The notes: a model not told the origin generated them from the sequence alone. A stretch of 64,000 bases of DNA from Thiobacillus denitrificans (GCA_020723405.1 DYIY01000004.1:124001-188000); one strand, 5' to 3'. Shown: positions 16,761-31,803, numbered from the stretch's first letter. Made by a program: numbers and translations.

Positions 16761-17044
16761 GCGAAATCCCTCCATGTTCACGCCGCGCCCGGACGGGGAG
16801 CCGTTTAAGGCCGTCGCGGGAAGCGGGGGACGCGAAGGCGCCGGCCACGCGCTTCCGACACGCGGATGGTCACCTACAGCAAGACCCGGGCCAGCCTGAC
16901 AAATGTGGTAAGTCCATGATTGGATGAGGAATCAATTTGACGTACGGGTTTCCCGTGGGTCCGCTCATGCCCACCTGGGCAGCCGCGACCGGGCCAACTG
17001 GGTCCTGAATGCCCCATTGGCCCGGGACGACGGCCCCGGCTCCA
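16761..17044. other. Non-coding leader before the eCIS operon
   Basis: This 284-bp stretch separates the sheath start from the end of the exported hypothetical gene. I see no gene. A relatively A/T-richer patch around 16900-16945 is the only likely promoter area for the minus-strand eCIS operon, but I cannot point to a convincing -35/-10 pair. The 3' half is GC-rich and continues the composition of the neighbouring gene. Confidence 0.5.
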
Positions 17045-17848
17045 TCACCCCCTGGGATCAGGCACGAAAGTCCCCGGGAAGGGCTGGGGTTCGGGCCAGG
17101 CCGGACGCGGTGCCGGCAGGATGCCCCTGGCGGTCAGGTTCTCCCGGCTGTCGTAACCCACGCTGATCAGTTCGTCAGGGCGGCTGCCGGCCCGTTCGAA
17201 GTCTGTGTAGCTGATGGGCGCGTATTGCCGTTCGCCGTGCCCCGTGCCCAGGCGTTCAGCCTGGCGGGCGGACTTGGCCACGGCAGCGCCGGCAGGTGCC
17301 GGCCGGGAGCGGGCCGCATCCGCGCTGGCGCTGCCCAGCGCCTGGGATTCCAGGGCGGATTCGGCGGGCAACCCTGCCTGGGGCAAGACCACCACCGGCG
17401 GGGGCGGCGTTTTCTCCCGGAACACGGCTGCGCCGATGATGCCCACGTTGTCCGGCCGATCCGTGCGGGCCGCATAGGAATCGGGCAGGGCGGTGAAGTA
17501 GAACCGGGCCACTTCGCTCATGCTCTTCCGCCAACCGGCGATCTCGGCCCGTTCCCAGGGCCCCAGCACGTAGCCGGTCTGGTCAGGGGAGGCGGTTGCG
17601 CCGTTGATGACGTTGATACCGTCCACGGCAAGCACCACCAGCACCCGCTGGGCGGTGCGATTCACCAGACGCAGGGCATAGCGCTCTCCGGGATTGCCCG
17701 CCACCCACAACCTGCCCCGGTGGCGGTGCACGTCCAGGACTTCCCCGGAGGCACGGTTGACGATTTCCAGGTCCAGCAACCGTCCGGCCTGGACGGGCAG
17801 GGCGGCGGAGGACAGGATGAAGGCGAGGAACAGCAGGCGATGCAGCAT
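17045..17848 (-). CDS. Exported conserved hypothetical protein
   Basis: A 267-aa protein with a cleavable signal peptide (LHRLLFLAFILSSAALPVQA, about residues 2-21). Residues 25-140 form a beta-rich domain with RLWVAGNPGERYALRLVN, VLVVLAVDGINVINGATA, TGYVLGPWERAEIAGWRKS and SYAARTDRPDNVGIIG. From memory, proteins with this domain are widespread in proteobacteria as exported unknowns. The remainder is Ala-rich with a C-terminal RPDELISVGYDSRENL. The ATG at 17848 was chosen because it puts the signal peptide at the N-terminus. It lies immediately upstream of the eCIS operon on the same strand, but nothing in it suggests a CIS part. Confidence 0.75.
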   Translation of the reverse strand: MLHRLLFLAFILSSAALPVQAGRLLDLEIVNRASGEVLDVHRHRGRLWVAGNPGERYALRLVNRTAQRVLVVLAVDGINVINGATASPDQTGYVLGPWERAEIAGWRKSMSEVARFYFTALPDSYAARTDRPDNVGIIGAAVFREKTPPPPVVVLPQAGLPAESALESQALGSASADAARSRPAPAGAAVAKSARQAERLGTGHGERQYAPISYTDFERAGSRPDELISVGYDSRENLTARGILPAPRPAWPEPQPFPGTFVPDPRG

Positions 17849-17973
17849 GGCGGACTCCCGGGTTGGGGTGAAAGGACATCCGCATAAACGCTGCCGGGTC
17901 GGGTTAGGGGTTAACGATTTCCCCACGGGCTGCGGGACACCGACGGATCCTCCGGAGTCCGGCGCCAGGCCTG

Positions 17974-18003
17974 AAAAAAACGGGCCGGAAGTCCGGCCCG
18001 TTT
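17974..18003 (-). terminator. Rho-independent terminator of hppA
   Basis: Read on the minus strand, a stem ACGGGCCGG-(ACTT)-CCGGCCCGT is followed by a run of T residues (complement of the A-run at 17974-17980). It sits 20 bp after the hppA stop codon. Its position and U-tract make it a convincing terminator. Confidence 0.9.
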
Positions 18004-18023
18004 GCGTCAGATGCAGACCAGGG

Positions 18024-20048
<2,025 letters not shown>

Positions 20049-20163
20049 CGCTTCATCTCCTAGAACATGCACGAGTTTTCAAGAGTCGCACCGCACAGAT
20101 TTCCCCCGTACTGCGGGATTTTTTTCGCCCGGCGTGGACCGGGTCGGTTTCTGCAAATCGTTC

Positions 20164-20382
20164 CTACATCTCCTTTCCCACGGCCAGCCCCCCCTCGAAA
20201 CGGGTGCCCGGCGTGAAACCGAAGATGTTCTCCAGGTCCAATTCCCGGATCAGGGCGTCCACCGCCCCCTGGCCGTGTTCCTTCTGGACTTCCGACAGGA
20301 TGAGCTTGGCCGAGTTGGCGTTGTAGAAGCCGCCGAAACTGGCCTGCACTTTCAGGAGTTGCCGGGCACGATCCAGGGTCAT
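20164..20382 (-). CDS. Small hypothetical protein between pfp and hppA
   Basis: A 72-aa soluble protein (MTLDRARQLLKVQASFGG...). It has two predicted helices (SAKLILSEVQKEHGQGAVDAL, approximately) and the end LENIFGFTPGTRFEGGLAVG. It lies 46 bp after pfp and 115 bp before hppA on the same strand. The codon use and lack of a competing frame support a real gene. No family is recognised. The position between two PPi enzymes hints at a link with that metabolism, but this is only context. Confidence 0.65.
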   Translation of the reverse strand: MTLDRARQLLKVQASFGGFYNANSAKLILSEVQKEHGQGAVDALIRELDLENIFGFTPGTRFEGGLAVGKEM

Positions 20383-20398
20383 GGGTATGGAGAATAGA

Positions 20399-20421
20399 CA
20401 AGGGCGCCAGCGGCGCCCTTG
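20399..20421 (-). terminator. GC-rich hairpin after pfp (weak terminator)
   Basis: A perfect inverted repeat, AAGGGCGCC-(3 nt)-GGCGCCCTT, lies just after the pfp stop codon. On the minus strand it is followed by only a short mixed T-rich stretch (TCTATTCT), so it may be a partial terminator or an mRNA 3'-end stabiliser before the 72-aa gene. Confidence 0.5.
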
Positions 20422-20428
20422 ATATCGG

Positions 20429-21685
20429 TTAAAGCTTGAACTCGGGAAGCTTCTTCGCCACCGGCTTGTTCTTCAGGGTGACGTAGACCGGCAGGCCGTT
20501 TTCGTACTTCGGATAATCCTCGCCCTGGATCAGGCCGGTGAGGTACTTGCGGCACTTGTCGGTGATGCCGTAGCCGTCCTTGCTGATGAAGTCCCGGGGC
20601 ATGAACTTCTCCACGTTGGCCACGTCCTTCAGCTCGGCAAAACCCAGCTTGTACTTGTAGGGGATGTCGGAGATCCGGTCGATGGTGGGCATCACCGAGT
20701 TGTGGCCCTTCACCGCCAGTTCCACGGCCTTCCTGCCCAGTTCGTAGGCCTGCTTCACGTCGGTCTTGGAAGCCACGTGGCGGGCGGCCCGTTGCAGGTA
20801 GTCGGCCACGGCCCAGTGGAACTTGTAGCCGTGGGCTTCCTTGATCATGTTGGCCACCACGGGGGCGGCACCACCCAGTTGGGCGTGACCGAAGGCGTCC
20901 CGGGTGCCCTGCTCGGCGAGGAACTTGCCGTCGGGGTAGTGGCAGCCTTCGGAGACCACCACGGTGCAATAGCCGTGTTCTTCGACCTTTTCCTTCACCA
21001 CGGCCAGGAACTTCTTCTGGTCGAACTCGATTTCCGGGAACAGGGTCACCACGGGGATGCCCTGATCGGCCACCAGGGCGCCGGCGGCGGCGATCCAGCC
21101 GGCGTGGCGGCCCATGACCTCGATGACGAAGATCTTGGTGGAGGTCTTGGCCATGGAGCGCACGTCGTAGGAGGCTTCCAGGGTGGACACGGCGATGTAC
21201 TTGGCCACGGAGCCGAAGCCCGGGCAGCAGTCGGTGATGGGCAGGTCGTTGTCCACGGTCTTGGGCACGTGGATGGCCTGGATGGGGTAACCCATGGCTT
21301 CGGACAACTGGCTCACCTTGTAGCAGGTGTCGGCGGAATCGCCGCCGCCGTTGTAGAAGAAGTAGCCGATGTTGTGGGCCTTGAAGACTTCGATCAGGCG
21401 CTCGTATTCGCGCTTGTTGGCTTCCAGGCTCTTCAGCTTGAAGCGGCAGGAGCCGAAGGCGCCGGAGGGGGTGGAACGCAGGGCGGCGATGGCTTCGTCG
21501 CTTTCCTTGGTGGTGTCGATGAGGTCTTCGGTGAGGGCGCCGATGATGCCGTTGCGGCCGGCGTAGACCTTGCCGATGACGTCGGAATGCTTGCGGGCCG
21601 CTTCGATGACGCCGCAGGCGGAGGCGTTGATGACGGCGGTCACGCCGCCGGACTGGGCGTAGAACGCGTTCTTTTTCTTGGCCAT
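20429..21685 (-). CDS. pfp: Pyrophosphate-dependent 6-phosphofructokinase
   Basis: A 418-aa cytoplasmic enzyme that reversibly phosphorylates fructose 6-phosphate with PPi. Seen: NGGGDSADT near residue 105 (replacing the ATP-PFK GGDGS), PKTVDNDLP near residue 130, where the lysine is typical of PPi users (ATP enzymes have glycine), and EVMGRHAGWIAA near 180. Because the reaction is reversible it can replace both ATP-PFK and fructose bisphosphatase. The ATG at 21685 (MAKKKN) has AAGGAG well placed. A strong terminator-like hairpin ends about 20 nt before the start, so expression probably depends on read-through or mRNA processing (see finding). Neighbours hppA and adk make a PPi/adenylate group. 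Confidence 0.95.
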   Translation of the reverse strand: MAKKKNAFYAQSGGVTAVINASACGVIEAARKHSDVIGKVYAGRNGIIGALTEDLIDTTKESDEAIAALRSTPSGAFGSCRFKLKSLEANKREYERLIEVFKAHNIGYFFYNGGGDSADTCYKVSQLSEAMGYPIQAIHVPKTVDNDLPITDCCPGFGSVAKYIAVSTLEASYDVRSMAKTSTKIFVIEVMGRHAGWIAAAGALVADQGIPVVTLFPEIEFDQKKFLAVVKEKVEEHGYCTVVVSEGCHYPDGKFLAEQGTRDAFGHAQLGGAAPVVANMIKEAHGYKFHWAVADYLQRAARHVASKTDVKQAYELGRKAVELAVKGHNSVMPTIDRISDIPYKYKLGFAELKDVANVEKFMPRDFISKDGYGITDKCRKYLTGLIQGEDYPKYENGLPVYVTLKNKPVAKKLPEFKL

Positions 21686-21704
21686 GTCGTATCTCCTTGA
21701 AAAC

Positions 21705-21732
21705 AAAAAAGCGCGCCGGACAAGGCGCGCTT
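21705..21732 (-). terminator. Terminator-like hairpin directly upstream of pfp
   Basis: On the minus strand, the stem AAGCGCGCC-(6 nt)-GGCGCGCTT is followed by TTTTTTG. The hairpin lies between the 120-aa gene and the pfp ribosome-binding site, leaving no room for a promoter after it. It looks like a Rho-independent terminator or attenuator. Confidence 0.8.
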
Positions 21733-21745
21733 CAACGTGAGGGTG

Positions 21746-22108
21746 TTACCGGATGCCGCCTTCCCCTTCCCGGCGGGACTGCTCCTCTTCCTGCACCTTG
21801 AGCAGGGTGATGAGGCAATCCCCCAGGTTGTCGAACTCCTCCTGGCCGGTGCCGAACCGATCCTTCACGGAGTAGTAGAACATGGCCCGATAGGCGGCCG
21901 GACCGGTGCGGGACAGCACGAAGGCGCAGTCCCCCACGATCCAGAACAGGGCCGGACAGACGGTCAGTTCCCGATCGGCGGGCGTCAGGCGGATTTCGGT
22001 CTCCGCCTCCTTGATCTCCACCATGTCGGCCACGGCGGCGCCGAAGCGCTCCTTCAGGGTGGCCTGAACCAGCTTGATGTCGGAGGCGGAAAATTCCGGG
22101 ATGGTCAT
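21746..22108 (-). CDS. Hypothetical protein linked to adk
   Basis: A 120-aa soluble protein 2 nt downstream of adk, so co-transcribed with it. It has an alpha/beta pattern: an N-terminal helix (SDIKLVQATLKERFGAAVAD), strands with ELTVCPALFWIVGDCAFVLS, and then YRAMFYYSVKDRFGTGQEEF. The charged C-terminal tail (EEEQSRREGEGG) is likely disordered. I recognise no family. The three cysteines are scattered and not in a metal-binding spacing. Conservation of the adk link in related genomes would be the best clue to its role. Confidence 0.7.
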   Translation of the reverse strand: MTIPEFSASDIKLVQATLKERFGAAVADMVEIKEAETEIRLTPADRELTVCPALFWIVGDCAFVLSRTGPAAYRAMFYYSVKDRFGTGQEEFDNLGDCLITLLKVQEEEQSRREGEGGIR

Positions 22109-22110
22109 GC

Positions 22111-23080
<970 letters not shown>

Positions 23081-23326
23081 ATGCAGACCGTCAACATCCA
23101 TGAGGCCAAGACCCACCTTTCCCGGCTGGTGGATCAGGCCGTGGCAGGGGAGCCTTTCATCATCGCCAAGGCAGGCCGCCCCCTGGTCAAGGTGATCGCC
23201 CTGGATGCCCCGGAACCGGCCCGGCAAATGCGCACGGGTTTCCTGGCCGGCCAGATGGCGGTGCCGGAGGACTTCGACCGCATGGGTGAGCAGGAGATAG
23301 CCGCGTTGTTCGGCGACCCTTCGTGA
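23081..23326 (+). CDS. Phd/YefM-type antitoxin
   Basis: An 81-aa antitoxin. The N-terminal 50 residues (VNIHEAKTHLSRLVDQAVAG, then FIIAKAGRPLVKVIAL) are the classic Phd/YefM DNA-binding domain. The rest (RTGFLAGQMAVPEDFDRMGE) is the tail that wraps and neutralises the toxin; the same GFLAGQ-VPEDFD pattern is common in antitoxins paired with Sll0205-type PIN toxins. The ATG at 23081 has only a weak GGGA-type ribosome site. Its stop overlaps the toxin GTG (GTGA), so antitoxin is made first and the toxin is coupled to it. Confidence 0.93.
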   Translation: MQTVNIHEAKTHLSRLVDQAVAGEPFIIAKAGRPLVKVIALDAPEPARQMRTGFLAGQMAVPEDFDRMGEQEIAALFGDPS

Positions 23327-23709
23327 AACTCCTGCTGGACACCCACCTGCTGCTCTGGTCCGCCGGCCTGCCGGACCGGCTGCCTCCCGCTGCCCGGGCA
23401 TTGATCGAAGACCCGGAGAACAGCCTGTGTTTCAGTGCCGCCAGTCTGTGGGAGACAACCATCAAACGGGGCCTGGGCCGGGACGACTTCCAGGTGGACG
23501 TGGCCCTGTTGCGTCGTGGTCTGCTGGACAACGGCTACCAGGAAATCCCCATCGACAGCCGCCACGCCATCGCGGTGGACAGCCTGCCGCCCCTGCACAA
23601 GGATCCCTTCGATCGGATCCTGGTGGCCCAGGCAGCGGTGGAAGGCATCACCCTGCTGACCGCCGACGCCATGGTGGCCTGTTACCCGGGCCCCATCCGC
23701 AAGGTCTGA
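23323..23709 (+). CDS. PIN-domain ribonuclease toxin (VapC-like)
   Basis: A 128-aa PIN-domain toxin, expected to cut RNA when not bound by its antitoxin. Acidic catalytic positions are visible: LLLDTHLLLW (Asp6), SLWETTIKRG (Glu near 43), DPFDRILVAQA (Asp near 91) and LLTADAMV (Asp near 113). The sequence fits the Sll0205-like PIN subgroup. The start is GTG 23323, overlapping the antitoxin stop by 4 nt. The gene is full length and no active-site residue is missing, so the module appears functional. Confidence 0.93.
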   Translation: MKLLLDTHLLLWSAGLPDRLPPAARALIEDPENSLCFSAASLWETTIKRGLGRDDFQVDVALLRRGLLDNGYQEIPIDSRHAIAVDSLPPLHKDPFDRILVAQAAVEGITLLTADAMVACYPGPIRKV

Positions 23710-23724
23710 GCCACCAGCAGGGTT

Positions 23725-24378
23725 TCAGCCCCGCCGGGCGGCCATCAGGAACACCGGATAGGCCCGGTTCCCTTCCGGCCGCTCCTTGACGATCTCGAAC
23801 ACGGTGCGGAACGCGGGTTCGGCGAATCCGGCCTGGCCGACCCGGGCCGCCAGCGCCGCCCGGTCGAAACCGTGGTGCACGTCCACCTCGGGCCCGTGAA
23901 AGCTGCCGTCCTCCTGGTCCAGGTCGGCGATGCACAGCCAGCCGCCGGGGTTCAGCAGGGCGTGGAAGGTGGCCAGGATGGCGTCCGTGTCCGGGATGTG
24001 GTGCAGGGCCATGGAGGAATAGATGAGGTCGTAGCGTTCCTCGGGCAGGGGCGCGGAGGTCAGGTCCACGCAGCGGGTGGCCATGTTGCCCACCCCCAGG
24101 GCGGCGATCTTCTCTTCCGCCACGGCCAGCATGCCGGCGGAGGTGTCCTTGAGGGTGATGTGGCCCAGTTCGTCCTTCAGGGGAAAGCTCAGCAGGCCCG
24201 AGCCGCTGCCGTAGTCCAGGGCCCGCATGGTGGAGGCCAGGGGCACGCTGGCGCGGATGGCGGCGGCGATCTTCTCGGCCCGTTCCCGGAACACCGGGTT
24301 CTCGTCCCACTGGCGGGCCTTGCTGTCGAAGTGGGTGGCGTCCAGCACCACCTTGTCCTGGGGGGCTGTCGAACTCAT
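23725..24378 (-). CDS. Class I SAM-dependent methyltransferase
   Basis: A 217-aa methyltransferase of the Methyltransf_11/25 type. Motif I is [17 protein letters not shown] near residue 52, followed by an acidic residue in [11 protein letters not shown], motif II-like [20 protein letters not shown], then MALHHI. The substrate is unknown; it resembles the generic small-molecule methyltransferases often annotated as UbiE-like. Its start overlaps the stop of the HerA-like gene by 4 nt (ATGA at 24375-24378), so the two are one unit. It converges with the toxin gene, 15 bp away. Confidence 0.85.
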   Translation of the reverse strand: MSSTAPQDKVVLDATHFDSKARQWDENPVFRERAEKIAAAIRASVPLASTMRALDYGSGSGLLSFPLKDELGHITLKDTSAGMLAVAEEKIAALGVGNMATRCVDLTSAPLPEERYDLIYSSMALHHIPDTDAILATFHALLNPGGWLCIADLDQEDGSFHGPEVDVHHGFDRAALAARVGQAGFAEPAFRTVFEIVKERPEGNRAYPVFLMAARRG

Positions 24379-25928
24379 CGCTTGCCGCCCAGCAGGGAAC
24401 CCAGCACACCGCGGATGATGGCCCGGCCCACCTGGCTGCCCACGGAGCGGGCCGCGCTCTTGGCCAGGGCTTCCACCACCCCTTCCCGACGTCGGCCGCC
24501 GGCCCCGGCGGCACCGCCCAGCAGGTCGCCGAGCATGCCGCCCAGCCCCCCTCCCAGCCCGCCGCCGCCGGCCGGGGCCTGGGCCTCGGCCTTGCGCGCC
24601 GCCGCTTCCTGCTGCTGGACTTCCCGGGTCTGGGCCTGCTCGGCCTGGGCCTGGGCCGCCCGGTTCTTCAACACCTCGTAGGCCGATTCCCGGTCCACGG
24701 TCTTTTCATACACGCCGGCCACCAGGGAGGACTGGATCAACTGCCGGCGCTGTCCCGCTTCGATGGGGCCGATGCGGCCCCGGGGCGGCACGATGAAAGC
24801 CCGCTCCACCACCCCGGGCCGGCCCTTCTCGTCCAGGAAGGAGACCAGGGCCTCCCCGACGCCCAGCTCGGTGATGGCCTTCTCCTCGTCCAGCTTGTCG
24901 TTGTCGCGCATGGTCTCGGCGGCGGCCTTCACCGCCTTCTGGTCCCGCACCGAGAAGGCCCGCAGGGCGTGCTGGACCCGGTTGCCCAGTTGGCCCAGCA
25001 CCTTGTCGGGCACGTCGGCGGGGTTCTGGGTGACGAAGTAGACCCCCACCCCCTTGGAGCGGATCAGCCGCACCACCTGTTCGATCTTGTCCACCAGGGC
25101 CGTGGGCGCGTCGTTGAACAGCAGGTGGGCCTCGTCGAAGAAGAACACCAGCTTGGGCTTGTCCAGGTCCCCGGCCTCGGGCAGGTTCTCGAACAGTTCG
25201 GACAGGAGCCAGAGCAGCAGGGTGGCGTACATCTTGGGGGCCAGCATGAGCTTGTCGGCGGAGAGGATGTTGATGACCCCTTTGCCCCGCTCGCTCTGCA
25301 TCAGGTCGGCGATGTTCAGCATGGGCTCGCCGAAGATGGCCTCGCCGCCCTGGCTTTCCAGGGCCAGCAGGCCCCGCTGGATGGCCCCCACGCTGGCGGC
25401 GGAGATGTTGCCGTACTCGGTGGTGAAGTCCTTGGCGTTCTCCCCCACGAACTGGAGCATGGCGCGCAGGTCCTTCAGGTCCAGGAGCAGCAGGCCCGCG
25501 TCGTCGGCCACCTTGAACACCAGGTTGAGGACCCCGGCCTGGGTGTCGTTGAGTTCCAGCATGCGGGCCAGCAGCAAGGGCCCCATGTCGGAGATGGTGG
25601 CCCGCACCGGATGGCCGGTTTCACCGAACGCATCCCAGAAGGTCACCGGATGGGGGGCGGGCTGGAAATCCGTCAGGCCCAGCTTTTCCACCCGCTCCGC
25701 CACCTTGGGGTTGTCGCCGCCCGCCAGGGCCACCCCGGACAGGTCGCCTTTCACGTCGGACATGAAGCAGGGCACGCCGATGTCCGAGAAGGCTTCGGCC
25801 AGGGCTTGCAGAGTGACGGTCTTGCCGGTGCCGGTGGCGCCGGTGATGAGGCCGTGGCGGTTGGCCATGGCCGGCAGGATGCACAGTTCGGCGCTGTCGT
25901 TCTTGGCGATGAGCAGGGGATGGGTCAT
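24375..25928 (-). CDS. HerA-like ATPase of the DUF853/YjgR family
   Basis: A 517-aa P-loop ATPase. Walker A is [14 protein letters not shown] near residue 28, Walker [18 protein letters not shown] near residue 255, with [20 protein letters not shown] between. The C-terminal 90 residues start with an Ala/Gln-rich helix and continue as a Gly-rich repeat ([19 protein letters not shown]), a regular feature of this family. Its cellular role is not established; relation to HerA/FtsK suggests DNA or nucleoprotein translocation. The ATG at 25928 (MTHPLL) has GAGG upstream and avoids an unlikely 39-residue extension. It is followed by the methyltransferase in the same operon. Confidence 0.9.
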   Translation of the reverse strand: MTHPLLIAKNDSAELCILPAMANRHGLITGATGTGKTVTLQALAEAFSDIGVPCFMSDVKGDLSGVALAGGDNPKVAERVEKLGLTDFQPAPHPVTFWDAFGETGHPVRATISDMGPLLLARMLELNDTQAGVLNLVFKVADDAGLLLLDLKDLRAMLQFVGENAKDFTTEYGNISAASVGAIQRGLLALESQGGEAIFGEPMLNIADLMQSERGKGVINILSADKLMLAPKMYATLLLWLLSELFENLPEAGDLDKPKLVFFFDEAHLLFNDAPTALVDKIEQVVRLIRSKGVGVYFVTQNPADVPDKVLGQLGNRVQHALRAFSVRDQKAVKAAAETMRDNDKLDEEKAITELGVGEALVSFLDEKGRPGVVERAFIVPPRGRIGPIEAGQRRQLIQSSLVAGVYEKTVDRESAYEVLKNRAAQAQAEQAQTREVQQQEAAARKAEAQAPAGGGGLGGGLGGMLGDLLGGAAGAGGRRREGVVEALAKSAARSVGSQVGRAIIRGVLGSLLGGKR

Positions 25929-26367
25929 GGCAAGGTCCTCCAAGGGATGGGCGGATTCTAGGCGGGCGGCCCCCGACGGAACAGTGCGCCGCGACACAGG
26001 CCGCCGCCCTGCGCTTTTCGCATTGCACCAGTACAAAAAAATCAAGCATTTAGTCGCGTCTTACTGTATAGTGCCGGCCAGTTGTGCAACGCAGTAGTCG
26101 GCTTCCCGGCCTTGAGCCCGGGATCAACAAGCCCACGGGACTGTTTTCACAGCCCCATCGTCCCCGACCCCACCTGATTCCAACGCGGAATTCATTCCGT
26201 CGATTCGGCATCGCGGCACACGGTTGGCGCCGGTGTTTCGCGGGAATCGACGCGGCCTTCGGGCCCCCTCGCTCCTGATTTGAGATTGCGCCCCCGACGG
26301 GCGCGCTGGCCTATTCAGCCTGCCGTTTGCGGCCGGCCGACGGGCGTTTTGTCGCAAAAGGAATGAC
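25929..26367 (+). promoter_or_regulatory. Promoter region and long 5' leader of rhlE
   Basis: This 439-bp stretch has no credible gene; short reading frames in it are unrelated to known proteins. A TATAGT at 26067-26072 could be a -10 box, but no good -35 box is at the right distance. From there to the helicase ATG the leader would be about 290 nt. It contains small GC hairpins (for example GCGCCC...GGGCGC near 26289-26305) and ends in AAAAGGA before the start codon. Long leaders are common for cold-inducible or self-regulated RNA helicase genes; that link is inferred. Confidence 0.45.
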
Positions 26368-28011
<1,644 letters not shown>

Positions 28012-28024
28012 ACCGGTCAGCCGT

Positions 28025-29594
<1,570 letters not shown>

Positions 29595-29663
29595 ATCGGT
29601 TGCCGACCTGGGCTGGGGTGCCACAAAATCGCGCCACAAACCTAAAACCCCAGGGAGAACGCC

Positions 29664-30719
29664 ATGACCCAGCCCACCCGCAACCATCCCTTCCGGTTCA
29701 CCGGCAGCGGTGGCGAGTATTTCCGCATCTGGATCGTCAACCTGGCCCTCACCCTGGTCACCCTGGGCATCTACTCGGCCTGGGCCAAGGTGCGGCGCAA
29801 GCGCTACTTCAACACCCACACCCTGGTGGACGGACACCATTTCGACTATCTGGCCAACCCGGTGGACATCCTCAAGGGCCGGATCATCGCCGCCGGGCTG
29901 TTCGCCGCCTATACCCTGGCGGAAGGCACCCTGCCCGTGGTGGCGGGCATCCTGGCGGTCCTGTTTTTCATCGCCATGCCCTGGATCGTGGTCAAGGCCC
30001 TGCAATTCAACGCCCGCAACACCAGCCACCGGGGCCTGCGTTTCCAGTTCGACGGCGACATGAAGGATGCCTACAAGGTTTTCCTGGGGGGGGGTCTCCT
30101 GTCGATCATCACCCTGGGGCTGGCCCTGCCCTACGTGGCCTATCTGAAGACCCGTTTCGTGGCCGGCAACCATCGCTTCGGCGGCAGCGGGTTCCACTTC
30201 CAGGGACGGCCGGGCCCCTTCTACCGCATCTACCTGATCGCCCTCCTGCTGATGCTCCTGGCCCTGGCTGCGGCAATGGCCGCCGTGATCGGTATTATGG
30301 GTGTCGCGCTCAATCCCTATGAACTCATGGCCGGCAGCAAGAAGGCCGTCATTGCCGCCCTGGTGCTGGGCATCCTGGCCTTCTACGCCAGCCTGCCCTT
30401 CGCCGCCGGCTACCTGAACGCCCGCAGCGCCGACCTCATGTTCAACGGCAGCCGCCTGGAGGGCCTGACCCTGGCGGGCCAACACGGTGCCCGGCGACTG
30501 GTCTGGCTGTACGTCTCCAACCTGCTGCTGATCCTCCTCACCCTGGGCTTCTACCTGCCCTGGGCCCAGGTCCGCACCGCCCGCTACTGGCTGGACAACC
30601 TGTCCGTCAACGGGCCGGAAGGGGGCCTGGATGCCTTCGTGGCCGCCGCCGGACAGAACACGGCCGCCACCGGCTCCGAGATGGCCGACCTGTTCGACGT
30701 GGATCTGGCCCTGGGTTGA
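29664..30719 (+). CDS. DUF898 (YjgN-like) membrane protein
   Basis: A 351-aa multi-pass inner-membrane protein of the DUF898 family. Two similar halves are visible, each with the repeat signature FRIWIVNLALTLVTLGIYSA / WAKVRRKRYF and, later, LLLILLTLGFYLPWAQVRTA. About six to eight membrane helices alternate with short charged loops. The function is unknown. The GTG of the next gene, an M48 peptidase, starts 4 bp after this stop; DUF898 genes paired with membrane or periplasmic M48 peptidases suggest a shared job in envelope quality control, which is inference. The ATG is preceded by AGGGAGAACGCC. Confidence 0.9.
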   Translation: MTQPTRNHPFRFTGSGGEYFRIWIVNLALTLVTLGIYSAWAKVRRKRYFNTHTLVDGHHFDYLANPVDILKGRIIAAGLFAAYTLAEGTLPVVAGILAVLFFIAMPWIVVKALQFNARNTSHRGLRFQFDGDMKDAYKVFLGGGLLSIITLGLALPYVAYLKTRFVAGNHRFGGSGFHFQGRPGPFYRIYLIALLLMLLALAAAMAAVIGIMGVALNPYELMAGSKKAVIAALVLGILAFYASLPFAAGYLNARSADLMFNGSRLEGLTLAGQHGARRLVWLYVSNLLLILLTLGFYLPWAQVRTARYWLDNLSVNGPEGGLDAFVAAAGQNTAATGSEMADLFDVDLALG

Positions 30720-30723
30720 GCCG

Positions 30724-31767
30724 GTGTCCGCCCCCTTCTTCGCCGAACATTTCGACGGCCACACCAGTATTCCCCGGCGGGTGGAAGCCCGCTGGTACGA
30801 CGACGCCCGGCAACTGCGCCTGACCGGCGAAGACGGCGGCCTGACCGTCCCCGCCGCCCAGATCCGGGTGGGCGACCGGCTGGGCCAGGCCCGCCGGATC
30901 ATCTACCTGGGGGAAGCCGGGGAACTCCACGCCGGGGACCAGGCCGCCGTGGAGGCACTGGCCCGGGCCCTGGGCCAGGGGGCCTTCATGGCCCGGGTTT
31001 TCCGTTGGGAATCCCGTTACTCCCTGGCCCTGGGGGCCCTGCTGGTGAGCCTGGTGCTGGGCTGGGCCGGCCTGCGCTACGGCATGCCCGTGCTGGCCGG
31101 GGCGGTCGTCCCCCTGGTGCCGGCGTCCCTGGAAACCCGTCTGGGGGAATTGGGGCTGGAAGCCATGGACGAAGCGGTGTTCCACCCCAGCACCCTGCCG
31201 GTGGCCCGTCAGACGGCCCTGCGCCAGCGGCTGGCCGGAGCCTGCCAGCGGCTGGGGGACTGCCCGGCCTGGCGCATGGAGTTCCGCGCCGGGGGGCAGA
31301 TCGGCGCCAACGCCCTGGCCCTGCCCGGGGGCATCCTGGTGTTCACCGACGAGATCGTGGCCCTGGCGCAACACGATGACGAACTGGTGGCCGTGGCGGC
31401 CCACGAACTGGGCCACGCGGCCCACCGCCACGTGGTGCGCCAGATGCTGGCCAGCACCGGGGTGCTGGTGGTGGGCCAGGTGGTGCTGGGGGACGTGAGC
31501 GGCATCCTGGACCTGGCAGGGGGGCTGCCGACCTTGCTCCTGCAAAGCGGCTATTCCCGGGACATGGAGCGGGAAGCCGACGCCCACGCCCTGAAATTCC
31601 TGCAACGGGCCTGCCTGCCGCCCCACCGCTTCAGCGATCTGCTGGCCCGGCTGGACGTCGCCCACGGCAGCGAAATGCGGGCCGTCACCCTGTTCTCCAG
31701 CCACCCGGAGACCCGGGAACGGCTGCGCAACTTTCAGGAACAGAAGCTTGTCACAGGGGGCTGTTAG
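30724..31767 (+). CDS. M48-family zinc metallopeptidase
   Basis: A 347-aa membrane-anchored peptidase. The N-terminal 70 residues form a small soluble domain (FFAEHFDGHTSIPRRVEARW) followed by one membrane helix (SLALGALLVSLVLGWAGL). The peptidase domain has HELGHAAHRH (HExxH) near residue 225 and the third ligand in MEREADAHAL near 285. Such proteins (HtpX/BepA-like) degrade damaged envelope proteins. I chose GTG 30724 because upstream codons lie within the DUF898 gene and no ATG is available. The gene is complete and ends 36 bp before yajC. Confidence 0.88.
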   Translation: MSAPFFAEHFDGHTSIPRRVEARWYDDARQLRLTGEDGGLTVPAAQIRVGDRLGQARRIIYLGEAGELHAGDQAAVEALARALGQGAFMARVFRWESRYSLALGALLVSLVLGWAGLRYGMPVLAGAVVPLVPASLETRLGELGLEAMDEAVFHPSTLPVARQTALRQRLAGACQRLGDCPAWRMEFRAGGQIGANALALPGGILVFTDEIVALAQHDDELVAVAAHELGHAAHRHVVRQMLASTGVLVVGQVVLGDVSGILDLAGGLPTLLLQSGYSRDMEREADAHALKFLQRACLPPHRFSDLLARLDVAHGSEMRAVTLFSSHPETRERLRNFQEQKLVTGGC

Positions 31768-31803
31768 AATGCGCAGGTTTCCCACCCGCAAGCCCTTCAA
31801 ATC

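Noticed and set aside
16880-16950. Promoter of the eCIS operon with TTGATT as -35
   Set aside because: No acceptable -10 box at 16-18 bp; the pair was not convincing enough to annotate.
20105-20128. Terminator on the plus strand before hppA
   Set aside because: A CCCG-TACTG-CGGG stem with a T-run is only 4 bp and no plus-strand gene ends there; on the minus strand it has the wrong polarity.
26084-26278. Small plus-strand frame upstream of rhlE as a leader peptide
   Set aside because: No ribosome-binding site, no similarity and no coupling to rhlE; kept only as part of the leader.
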